Of a stretch of DNA of 64,000 nucleotides, positions 44,866 to 53,400 are shown piece by piece. Under the pieces are notes generated by a model, which saw nothing but the letters and a program-made list of their open reading frames with translations, searched no databases and was not told the origin of the DNA. Every line of letters begins with the position of its first letter. Within the stretch, counting starts at the first letter, position 1. Source of the stretch: Prevotella sp. (lineage in GTDB: Bacteria > Bacteroidota > Bacteroidia > Bacteroidales > Bacteroidaceae); assembly GCA_022769825.1 (NCBI GenBank), contig JALEJI010000011.1, positions 62,001 through 126,000 on the forward strand. The letters are read 5' to 3'. Made by a program: the position numbers and the translations under genes.

Positions 44866-44975
44866 AGAGGTTCAACCTCTTTAACAGCGACGCGCACCAT
44901 GTCTGCCATTGTTTAGCCATTTGGGGTGGGAATGGAAGACCGCCTAACCATCCCTACCCGCCCCTGCTATGCTTA
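44866..44975 (+). repeat. dispersed repeat family B, copy 3
   Basis: Contains GGTTCAACCTCTTTAACAGC at the start and CCTAACCATCCCTACCCGC near the end, as in copy 1 but in the opposite genome orientation. The first block forms a small palindrome (AAGAGG/CCTCTT) just after the transferase stop codon. Confidence 0.75.
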
Positions 44976-45213
44976 TCAGCAGACGTAATTCGTGTTGTAT
45001 ACTTTTTCCTGTCGAAATAACGTGCGAATCCTCTACCGCAGTGTGATAATCAACATACTTCCACTCCAGTCAAAGACATCATATTACGATCCATGGCTCG
45101 ACATACTAAGCTACCTGTACAATTATCCATGGAGAATCCTTCATGACAAAGATTATCACAAAACGAACTTGAAAAACATTTGAGATTTTCTGAGAAAAAT
45201 GAAAGATTTGTGT

Positions 45214-45221
45214 TAATTTTG
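45214..45221 (+). promoter_or_regulatory. -7 element TAATTTTG before the AAA-ATPase remnant
   Basis: TAATTTTG, about 45 nt before the ATG of the remnant. Probably the original promoter of the lost gene. 44976-45213 otherwise shows nothing recognisable. Confidence 0.5.
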
Positions 45222-45265
45222 TAGATGCTGGTTTTCATACCCAAAAACACAAAACATCTTGGACT

Positions 45266-45313
45266 ATGGCAAGAAGACTTTACCTTATCGGAATACAAAC
45301 GTTTGAGGAGTGA
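45266..45313 (+). pseudogene. N-terminal remnant of an AAA-ATPase-like (PD-(D/E)XK) gene
   Basis: ATG followed by MARRLYLIGIQTFEE and a stop. This matches the invariant N-terminus of the family, seen in the intact gene at 40833-42398 as [18 protein letters not shown]. Everything after residue 15 is missing: the sequence runs straight into a terminator hairpin. Too short to be functional; best read as the stump left by a deletion. Confidence 0.7.
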
Positions 45314-45340
45314 AAGACAACTATACACATACAATAAAAG

Positions 45341-45372
45341 AGAGCGACCCGAAAGAGCCGCTCTCTTCTTAT
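45341..45372 (+). terminator. intrinsic terminator after the remnant
   Basis: AGAGAGCG pairs perfectly with CGCTCTCT, then TCTTATTTATTTTC. It may serve both the remnant transcript and, less well, the convergent MFS gene. Confidence 0.75.
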
Positions 45373-45408
45373 TTATTTTCGTCAAAAATAGTTACGTGGT
45401 TGTCATAT

Positions 45409-46722
45409 TTATACCTGAACGTCCTTGTTCACGTTCTTTGAGAGGAACGCGGCATAGCAGAACATGTAGACCACTCCGATCAGAGGCACGATGTAGGAAA
45501 GCATGTAGTTGAGCGTAGCGTCGGCCACCGCGTTCTGGATAAGAGGCAGCACGCCACCACCGACAACCATCATCATGAATATGCCGCTTGCCTTCTCGGT
45601 GTACTTGCCCAGGCCCTCTGTGGCGAGGTTGAAGATAGACGACCACATGATGGAAGTGCAGAGACCGCAAAGCACCAAGAGGATTGCGCCAAGAGGCAAG
45701 GTCACGACCTGGAAGCTTGAACCGGTGAACACTGGCAGCGAGCCCGTGATGGTCTTCGGAAGGAACATGGCCAGGAGAATGAGAATAATGGCTGTGCCCG
45801 TTGTCGTCAACATCATGGCACGGCTTGAGACCTTAGAGGCAATGAAGCTTGAGATGAGACGACCCACAAGCATCAAGAACCAATATGTGCCAGCGGCAAA
45901 GCCTGCTACGGCAACTGCCTGAACGGTTGGGTTGAGACCCACCACGCCGGCACCCGCGTCGGTAGTGTCGGAGATGTAGAAGTTCAATGTGCCGGGTATG
46001 CCACACTCCACGCCCACATACACGAAGATGGCGATAACGCCGAAGGTGAAGTGACGGAAGACGAAAGGCGTATGCTCGAACTTCACGTCGCCCTCCATCT
46101 GCTTCGGGTTCTCGATTGGGACGAAGAGCAACACGAAGAACGTCACGAGGAACACGCCCATGGCCATGTAGAGCACGAGGTTGACATCGCTCATGGCCGT
46201 GTCCTTAGTCACAGTGCCGATAAGCGCGCCCACGAGCATTGGGGTCATGGTGCCGAGCAGGGAGTTGAACGTGCCACCGATGAGGTTGAGCTGGTTGCCA
46301 CGGTTGCCGCCTCCGCCAAGCTGGTTGAGCATCGGGTTGACGACGGTGTTGAGCATGCAGACGGAGAAACCGGAGATGAAAGCACCTACAAGGTAGATGA
46401 CGAAGCCCGTCATGCCCTCAGAGAAGCCGGAGAGGAACTGCACGAGCACGCCGAAGAAGCCGAAGGCTATGCCAAGGAGAGCAGTCTTCTTATAGCCAAT
46501 CTTCGTGAGCAAGTTGCCGGCGGGAATACCCATAAACAAGTAAGCGAAGAAGTTCATGAAGTTACCCATCATGCCGAGCATGTTGCTACCGCCAATCACG
46601 GGCTGATTCTTCCAGATGACGCCGATAGGAGCGGCGAGGTTGGTCACGAAGGAAATCATTCCGAAAAGGAAGATACATGCCACGATGGCGATGGCGCGAC
46701 CGTTGGTGTTTGTTTTTGACAT
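45409..46722 (-). CDS. sugar MFS transporter (FucP/FHS-like)
   Basis: 437 residues with 12 predicted membrane spans and short ends. The N-terminal half includes FFAYLFMGIPAGNLLTKIGYKKTALLG, similar to the loop 2-3 signature of FucP-like sugar:proton symporters. The gene lies 29 nt after a sugar-phosphate nucleotidyltransferase gene on the same strand, so uptake of a sugar that the partner enzyme activates is likely. The sugar cannot be named. Confidence 0.88.
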   Translation of the reverse strand: MSKTNTNGRAIAIVACIFLFGMISFVTNLAAPIGVIWKNQPVIGGSNMLGMMGNFMNFFAYLFMGIPAGNLLTKIGYKKTALLGIAFGFFGVLVQFLSGFSEGMTGFVIYLVGAFISGFSVCMLNTVVNPMLNQLGGGGNRGNQLNLIGGTFNSLLGTMTPMLVGALIGTVTKDTAMSDVNLVLYMAMGVFLVTFFVLLFVPIENPKQMEGDVKFEHTPFVFRHFTFGVIAIFVYVGVECGIPGTLNFYISDTTDAGAGVVGLNPTVQAVAVAGFAAGTYWFLMLVGRLISSFIASKVSSRAMMLTTTGTAIILILLAMFLPKTITGSLPVFTGSSFQVVTLPLGAILLVLCGLCTSIMWSSIFNLATEGLGKYTEKASGIFMMMVVGGGVLPLIQNAVADATLNYMLSYIVPLIGVVYMFCYAAFLSKNVNKDVQV

Positions 46723-46751
46723 TATAATATAAGTTTTAGTTAATTTAGTTT

Positions 46752-47666
46752 TTAAAAGAGTTTATTAGGATATACGCCCTCGTCCACGAGTTTCTGTATC
46801 TTTGCCACCACGCCCGGACGGTCGGCTGAATAAGTCACGCCAAACCACTTAGAGGTCGTGTCGAGCACCTCGCAAGTAGCCTTTCCGGCCTTGATGAGCT
46901 TGTCTACGACCCAAGGGATAAGGTATTCGGCCTTAGGATTGGCCTTTGTCGTAGGCAGGTCGAGGAACTCCTTGAAAAGCTTGTCAGAATACTCGAAATA
47001 CTCTGGAGTGAAGCCCCACACGTTCATCGAGACAGGGGTGTTGTCGGCAGTAGTCACCCACTGGCCGTTGTCGTCCTTGTAGCTCACCTTGCCCTCTGCG
47101 TTGCGGAGGATCTCTGTGCGCTCCACGCACGAGGTGAGGTGACCGTTCTCGTCTTTCTCGCACACGCCACGGCTCACGCTTCCATTGTCGGACAGGGTGT
47201 TGGCCACGCGGAAGCCCACCATGGCATACTTGCCATTGCTGCCCTCTGGAAGCTCGGAGAGGAACTTGCCGATGACCTTGAAGCAGTCGCGGTTGTAGAA
47301 GTCGTCGCAGTTGATAACGCAGAAAGGCTCCTTGATGACATCCTTGGCCATCATCACGGCGTGGTTGGTGCCCCAAGGCTTCGTGCGACCGTCGGGCACG
47401 CCGTATCCCTCGGGAATCTTGTCGAGGCTCTGGAAAACTATCTCGCAAGGGATATGGCCCTCATACTTTGAGAGAATCTTCTCGCGGAAGTCTTGCTCGA
47501 AGTCTTTGCGAATGACCCAGACAATCTTTCCGAAACCAGCTTGAATGGCATCGTAGATGCTATAGTCCATTATGGTCTCACCGTTTGGGCCCAGTCCGTC
47601 AAGTTGTTTCAAACCACCATAACGGCTACCCATACCAGCTGCCAATAACAATAATGTAGGTTTCAT
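46752..47666 (-). CDS. sugar-phosphate nucleotidyltransferase
   Basis: 304 residues. Starts with the nucleotidyltransferase signature LLLLAAGMGSRYGGLKQLDGLG (G-x-G-x-R...K) and has the metal-binding CVINCDDFYNRD near residue 120. It joins an NTP to a sugar-1-phosphate to make a nucleotide sugar. It is the first gene of a two-gene unit with the MFS transporter downstream, suggesting salvage of an imported sugar. No kinase gene is adjacent in the window. Confidence 0.88.
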   Translation of the reverse strand: MKPTLLLLAAGMGSRYGGLKQLDGLGPNGETIMDYSIYDAIQAGFGKIVWVIRKDFEQDFREKILSKYEGHIPCEIVFQSLDKIPEGYGVPDGRTKPWGTNHAVMMAKDVIKEPFCVINCDDFYNRDCFKVIGKFLSELPEGSNGKYAMVGFRVANTLSDNGSVSRGVCEKDENGHLTSCVERTEILRNAEGKVSYKDDNGQWVTTADNTPVSMNVWGFTPEYFEYSDKLFKEFLDLPTTKANPKAEYLIPWVVDKLIKAGKATCEVLDTTSKWFGVTYSADRPGVVAKIQKLVDEGVYPNKLF

Positions 47667-47712
47667 AAATCCGTATATTTTAATGATTGGTTCATTTAGT
47701 CTTATCAGTATG

Positions 47713-47720
47713 CAAAGATA
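47713..47720 (-). promoter_or_regulatory. -7 element TATCTTTG for the nucleotidyltransferase/MFS operon
   Basis: Minus strand TATCTTTG, 47 nt before the ATG at 47666. Confidence 0.55.
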
Positions 47721-47763
47721 CCCTTTTTATATGATACATTCACTAAATAACGCCAAAATTTTG

Positions 47764-47771
47764 TAATTTTG
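47764..47771 (+). promoter_or_regulatory. -7 element TAATTTTG for the methyltransferase gene
   Basis: TAATTTTG lies 25 nt before the ATG at 47796, divergent from the preceding promoter. Confidence 0.55.
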
Positions 47772-47795
47772 TAACACTAAAAAGAATACCATCGC

Positions 47796-48611
47796 ATGCC
47801 CATAACAGAAATACACAGTTTAGACGCCGCTGGAGTGGCCGTCTACCACCGTTTGACCGATCACCAGCTCCGCAACCGCCTCCATCCCGAAGACGGCACG
47901 GTGATAGCCGAGAGCCCCAAGGTCATCAACGTGGCTCTCGACGAGGGTCTCCTGCCCATATCCCTGCTCTGCGAGGCGCGCCATATCGAAGGCGATGCCG
48001 CCGACATCATCAAGCGTTGCGGTGACATACCGGTCTACACCGGCAGTCGCGAGCTTCTCGCCTCGCTCACCGGCTACACGCTGACGCGCGGCGTGCTCTG
48101 CGCCATGCGGCGGCCACAGCAGCCCACGTGGCAAGAGCTGTGCGGGAAGTCGCGCCGCGTCGTCGTCCTCGACGCGGTGTGCGACACCACGAACATCGGG
48201 GCCATCTTCCGCTCCGCCGCGGCCCTTGGCATAGACGGCGCGCTGCTCACCACCGACAGCTGCGACCCTTTCAACCGCAGGGCCGTGAGGGTGTCGATGG
48301 GCACGGTGTTCAAGTTGCCCTGGGCTTGGCTCGACGCCCCGCTCCCCACCCTTCGCGAATGCGGATTCAAGACCGTCGCCATGGCGTTGCGGCACGACAG
48401 CATCGCCCTCGACGACCCAAGGCTCAAGGCCGAGCCACGTCTCGCCGTAGTGATGGGCACTGAAGGCGATGGCCTGCCCACCGAAGCCATCGACGATGCC
48501 GACTACGTGGTGAAGATACCAATGGCGCGAGGTGTCGACTCGCTCAACGTGGCGGCAGCCTCAGCCGTGGCGTTTTGGGAATTGGGGAAACAGAAAGCCC
48601 AGACTTTGTGA
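47796..48611 (+). CDS. TrmH/SpoU family RNA 2'-O-methyltransferase
   Basis: 271 residues. An N-terminal substrate-binding domain (about 1-105) precedes the trefoil-knot SPOUT domain. The three SpoU motifs are present: NIGAIFRSAAALG, VMGTEGDGLP and IPMARGVDSLNVAAASAV. Methylates ribose in tRNA or rRNA with S-adenosylmethionine; the exact nucleotide cannot be read. It ends against the PNGase gene on the other strand, with a hairpin overlapping its stop codon. Confidence 0.9.
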   Translation: MPITEIHSLDAAGVAVYHRLTDHQLRNRLHPEDGTVIAESPKVINVALDEGLLPISLLCEARHIEGDAADIIKRCGDIPVYTGSRELLASLTGYTLTRGVLCAMRRPQQPTWQELCGKSRRVVVLDAVCDTTNIGAIFRSAAALGIDGALLTTDSCDPFNRRAVRVSMGTVFKLPWAWLDAPLPTLRECGFKTVAMALRHDSIALDDPRLKAEPRLAVVMGTEGDGLPTEAIDDADYVVKIPMARGVDSLNVAAASAVAFWELGKQKAQTL

Positions 48612-48627
48612 AACACACAGTCTGGGC
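48597..48627. terminator. hairpin between convergent genes
   Basis: GCCCAGACT pairs with AGTCTGGGC, spanning the stop codon of the methyltransferase. T-runs are poor on both sides (best on the minus strand), so termination is uncertain. Confidence 0.5.
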
Positions 48628-48656
48628 ATAGAAAAATGAATGAAAAAAATCAATTA

Positions 48657-50363
48657 TTAATAAATCAGGGTTCCCGAAAGGCACCAGTAGCTGTTGCTGC
48701 CGCCTTCTGGCGCGCCCTGCGGTATCTTGACGTTGACGGTATGCTTGCCTGCTTTCAGGTTGCCAACATAGATATATTCAGGATTTGTCACTGTGCCTGG
48801 ACACCAGTTGGAGCGACTTAGGTCAGACGAACTAAGTCCGTTGGAGAAGTTGCCGGAGCAAGGGTTGTTGTTGCGATAAGTTCCGCAATCGTCGCGCCAA
48901 GGGATGAACGTTATTATCTTCTGTCCGTCCACGTAGATGGTATTGGGCTTTTGGTTGAACTCGTCGCCGCCCCCCCAGCCGCCATGCCCGGTTGTGAGAT
49001 AATAGAGGCGAGCGTTTTTCACGTCGTCCTTCAGCTCAAAGGTCGTTGTCAGCGAGTCGTTGAGCATGAATGTGGGATAAGGTTGCCCAGCCTGCTCCAT
49101 GTAGTTGACGGTGTTGAACAAGGGCAATGTCTTCTGCACCTTGTGGTCTCCGTCAGGATAATATTTCAGTTTCAGGCTCAACCTGTGGCCCTTGGCATCC
49201 CAGTTGCCGATGTAGGCGCCTATCCACACCTCGCCCTTGAGCTGTTCGGCAACCGATGTCACCTCAGTCTTATAGGTCACAGAGTCCACCCATGTCTGCC
49301 CAGGCACTTTGTTGTGGTTGTATTTGCGCACGCCAAATCCCGTGAAGAACCTCATCAGCTCCAGCGGCACGTCATATCCTGCCGTCGACGTGAGTCCGTG
49401 ATAGTCGGTGTCGCCACTGTGGAACGACGGCACGCTGTTCAAGTCGCGCAGGGCGTCTATGAACGATTGCGCCTTGCCTGTGGGAATCATGAATATGGAT
49501 CCCGTGCGGTCGTAGGCGTCACCATCGGAATATTGCACGGCCTCTACGAACACCTGACGGTCGCTCACGCTGTCGGGCAGTTGCACTTTCTTCAACACCA
49601 CGGTGCCACCGGCGGCCACATACGTCTTGCCAGCCTCAAGCTGTCCGTCGGGCAACTTGGCGTTGTTGAAGCATATTGTCTGCTGGTCGAACACGGGCAC
49701 CACTATCACCCCACTCTGGTTGATAGCGTATGAATAGTTGCTTTCGTCGAGATAATGTCCCCAGTCGGCGGGCAACAGCTCCGTGGGCTTCTTCACGGCC
49801 TTTATGCCAGTGGCCTCCTGCACGGAGTCGCCGTTTCTCACCACGCGCAGCACAAGGCCGTCGGGCACGCCTGCCCACGTCTGTGGAGTGCCACGGAACG
49901 CCAAGTCGTTGGTATACCACACGTCTATGGTGTTTGAGTTCACTACCGTGCGCACTACCTTGCAGTTGAGCCCAAGGTATTTCTCTTCCCTCAACTCCTT
50001 GAATCCCTTGCCATACTCGAACGGGATGTTGGTGTAAATCAACTCATTGTTTGGCATTATGGCCCGGCGATAACTGCACTGGCGGCTATAGTCGATATAG
50101 CTTTCACGGCGCGGAAGTCGTGGCTTTGGCGTTTCCGCCTTTTCTTTTTTCTTGTCTTTTTTACTCTCTGGCCATACGCTTTCCAGCTTCACCTGGTCGC
50201 CAAACACCTTCATGACCGTGCTTCCCGGGTTCACCTTGCCCTTGTAAAGCGAATGGTAGGTCACCTCTATGCCCTTGGCCTTCTTCAGCTTGGCGGCATA
50301 GTTTTGCGCTTCGGCAGCCGTGCACATCAGCAGGCTGGCGAAGAGAATGCAGATTTGTTTCAT
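48657..50363 (-). CDS. secreted peptide-N-glycosidase F-type N-glycanase with GLPGLI-like N-terminal domain
   Basis: 568 residues with a signal peptide (about 1-19, AAEAQ). Residues about 25-215 resemble the GLPGLI family (Porphyromonas/Bacteroidota domain of unknown function). Residues about 215-568 are the two jelly-roll domains of PNGase F. TTGHGGWGGGDEFNQKPNTI carries E468, which aligns with catalytic Glu206 of PNGase F; D285 in AYDRTGSIFM is the likely equivalent of Asp60. WRDDCGTYRNNNPCSGNFSN and SDLSRSNWCPG are near-diagnostic. It would release intact N-glycans from asparagine of host or dietary glycoproteins. 77 nt after the TamB-like gene on the same strand. Confidence 0.9.
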   Translation of the reverse strand: MKQICILFASLLMCTAAEAQNYAAKLKKAKGIEVTYHSLYKGKVNPGSTVMKVFGDQVKLESVWPESKKDKKKEKAETPKPRLPRRESYIDYSRQCSYRRAIMPNNELIYTNIPFEYGKGFKELREEKYLGLNCKVVRTVVNSNTIDVWYTNDLAFRGTPQTWAGVPDGLVLRVVRNGDSVQEATGIKAVKKPTELLPADWGHYLDESNYSYAINQSGVIVVPVFDQQTICFNNAKLPDGQLEAGKTYVAAGGTVVLKKVQLPDSVSDRQVFVEAVQYSDGDAYDRTGSIFMIPTGKAQSFIDALRDLNSVPSFHSGDTDYHGLTSTAGYDVPLELMRFFTGFGVRKYNHNKVPGQTWVDSVTYKTEVTSVAEQLKGEVWIGAYIGNWDAKGHRLSLKLKYYPDGDHKVQKTLPLFNTVNYMEQAGQPYPTFMLNDSLTTTFELKDDVKNARLYYLTTGHGGWGGGDEFNQKPNTIYVDGQKIITFIPWRDDCGTYRNNNPCSGNFSNGLSSSDLSRSNWCPGTVTNPEYIYVGNLKAGKHTVNVKIPQGAPEGGSNSYWCLSGTLIY

Positions 50364-50440
50364 GTATTATATATTAAGTTGTTTGCAATGTATGAAGATT
50401 CGCGTGCGCGACTTACTCTGTAGCGCGCAAGCCCTCCACG

Positions 50441-53400
50441 TCATTTCTTCTTCCCGTCTTTCTGCTTGCGCCTCCCGAAAGTGAAAAGCTCACGAAGGCT
50501 GCCAAAGTCTTTCTTCAAGATAAAGCCCACGCCCTGGGTGTTGAGCGAGTTGCGCGTGAAATAGCGGTCGTTGGTCTGATTATAGACGTGCACGCTGAAG
50601 TTGCCGTTGGGGAAGATGAGATAGCGCAAGTCGAAGTCGCCAATAAACGACGTGGTGGCGTTGGCGTTGTCGCGATAGCCAAACTGCCCGTTGAAAATCA
50701 GGCGGTTGTTGAGCAAGTTGCCACTGAACAGTCCCTCATACTCGGCATTGTTGAAGCCTTCGTCGCCTGTCGAGATGTTGGCCCCGAAGTTCCAATTGTT
50801 GCTTTTCATCACGCTTCCCAACACGTTGTTGATTTGTTGGCTCAAGGTTCCGCTGAGCAGGCTCTGCATGGCGAGAGTCGTTTGGTTCATGCCCTGCGTG
50901 CTGGAGTTGTTGTTTCCGCGAGAATAGAACCGGCCCACGGCAAGCAGGTAGAGCACCTGCTGGTTCATCTCCTCCTCGCCGTTGATAAGACTGTAGATCA
51001 TCTGCTTGGTGTCTGAGCTCATGGTGGGGAAGTCGAGGTCGAAGGCGACACGTGGCGCTTCCGGCGTTCCGCTGATGTTCATTATGCAGTTGGCCTTGAC
51101 ATTGTTAGATGAGAAGCTGCGGCCCATCTGCAGGTCGGAGAGGCTCACGGAGGCTATTGGATAGACGGCCTTGAGCTTGAGCAGCGCGGCGAAGGGGTCG
51201 CCGCCGAAGGTGATGGTTCCGCCCTGCGTGAAGTTGAACTCCTTTCTTATGATGTTCTGCACCGTGATGCGGTAGATGCCCTTTTCCACGGTGTAAGTGC
51301 CGAAGATGTCGAGTCCGCCCTTATTAAAATATGTGGCGCGCAGCGTGCCGTTCCCGTTAAGCGTAATATAGTCGCCCGACGCCTTGTCGGTGATAAGGCG
51401 CATCGTGGCGTTGGGGTTCACGTTTATCAGGAAGTTGAGGTGGATGTCGGTGGGAATGTCGGGCGCGTCGGCTGAGTCGGCCATCGCCACGGAGTCTGGC
51501 CGGGCTGCCACGGCGTCACGGTCGTGCCAACTAATGAAGTCGTCGGTGGATGTCGAGGAGGTGCTCGTGATGTCGTAGACCACCTCAGAACCTTTCGTGG
51601 GCGTGACATTCATGTTGACGTCGAGCGTTCCAGGCCTACTTCTCAACCTGATGTCGCCCGTGCCGAACACCTTGCCATAGAAGTTGCTGCCGTCAGCCCC
51701 ATTCGTGTTGAACGCGAGCAAGTGGTCGGCATGGGCCGCTATGTCGGTCGTGATGTGGCTGATGTGCCGGTGGTGGATGGCCCCGGTGACAAGTCCGCGG
51801 TTACCGTATTCGTCGATGATGGTGTCGCCGGGCAGTTGTATCTCGTTCTCTATGAAATGAACCTTCCCGCGATTGACCTGATAGCGCACGCCTGTGGGCT
51901 TTATGGTCATCATGCCATCGGTAACGATGTCGCCCGTGAGGTTGAGCTTGCTCAGGTCGCCCCACAGTCTCAGGTCGCCGTTGCCGCGAAGGTCAACGTT
52001 TTCGAGGAAACTGGAGCAGAGCGTGCCAAGAAACTCGGCGCGCGTGTTGTTGAGCTTCATGCCCAGGTCTATGTAATGGTGCTTCGTGGAGACGTAACCG
52101 TCGATAAACGTATTAGACGGTATCAGCCCCGAGGCCCCTTGTATGGTGTCGTTGGTGACGCCCTTGATGTTTATCTGTCCCTCGCTGAGTTTCCAACCCA
52201 CGTTGGCACGAAGGGTGCCGAGACGTCCCTCGATAAGCTTGAAACGGTCTACACGCAAGGCCGCCGTGACATCGGGGCTGGCAAAGAGCCCCTTCACGCT
52301 CGCCGTGCCCGACGCCGCGCCACTGAACTTCACGGAATGGAAGTTGACGAGGTTGAGGATATAGTTCACGTTGACGTTCGACAGGTGGGCGGTGAGCGAG
52401 TCGTTGGCGTTGTCAGACCCCGTGCCCGACACGAGCACGCGCTGCGAGCCACTGCTTATGGCGAAGTCGTGGACCTCAAGATGGTTCTTGCTGTAAAGCA
52501 CGGTCGAAGGGTGCACCATAAACAACGTGTCGCCGACATGGAACCGCGACTTATTGAAGTTGACGAGCGCGAGCGTCTTGCCGTCGGGTGTCTTGCGGAA
52601 CGCCACGTCGGCTCCCAAAGCCCCGCGAAGCCTCTGCGCCTTGGCGTGGTTGTCGAGCGATATTTGCGCCGCGATGCGGTCGAAACCCGCCGAGAGTTTC
52701 AGTCCTATGTCTGTGCCCACCTTCTCGTCGCGCATGTTGGTGAATCCGCCATCCACGGAGAGCATGTCACCCACCGTGCGCACCTTGGCGCCGACGCGCT
52801 TAAAGTGGCGGTCGCCCCAAACCACGTCTGGAGCTGAGACATCGGCGTCGAGCGAGCTTCCGTCCCTGCCGAAAGAGGCTTTCACCGACACGGTGTCGAG
52901 AATGTCGAGCGGCATGTTAAGGAAAGGCCGCGCCCAGTTGCTGTCGGTCAAGCGCGCCACGAAGCTCACGGCACCCGTGTTTATGGGTCGATAACGGAAC
53001 GGGGCGAGATTGGTGATGCCTGGCAGCTTCTTCACGATGACGTTCTCTATCGCTTGCGGCAAGGCCGCATAGTCGAACTTGCCATAGACCGCCGCCATGC
53101 CAAAGTCGCTGTGCATGAGCAGGTAATGCCCATGCTGGGAATGTCCGGCACGCAGGCTCAGCGAGTCGAGGGTATAGCTGTCGTCGCCTTGCCGCATCAC
53201 GAAACTGCCCAACCGCAGGTAGCCGTCTATGGTGTTGATGTCGCGTCCACGCAAGTTGGTGTCTACAGTTCCGCTGTAAGTGGCCTTTGCCAGGCGACCG
53301 TTGAGCAGGCGCAACGCCGAGGGCAAGAAGTGCCTGACAGAGCCTTTCAGCTTGACGGCCTTCTCGCCCCCCGAGAGTTTCACGCCGCCATCCAAGGCGA

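Noticed and set aside
44992..45183. 63-codon frame in the gap before the AAA-ATPase remnant
   Set aside because: No promoter or family resemblance, low-complexity AT-rich sequence; not supported as a gene.
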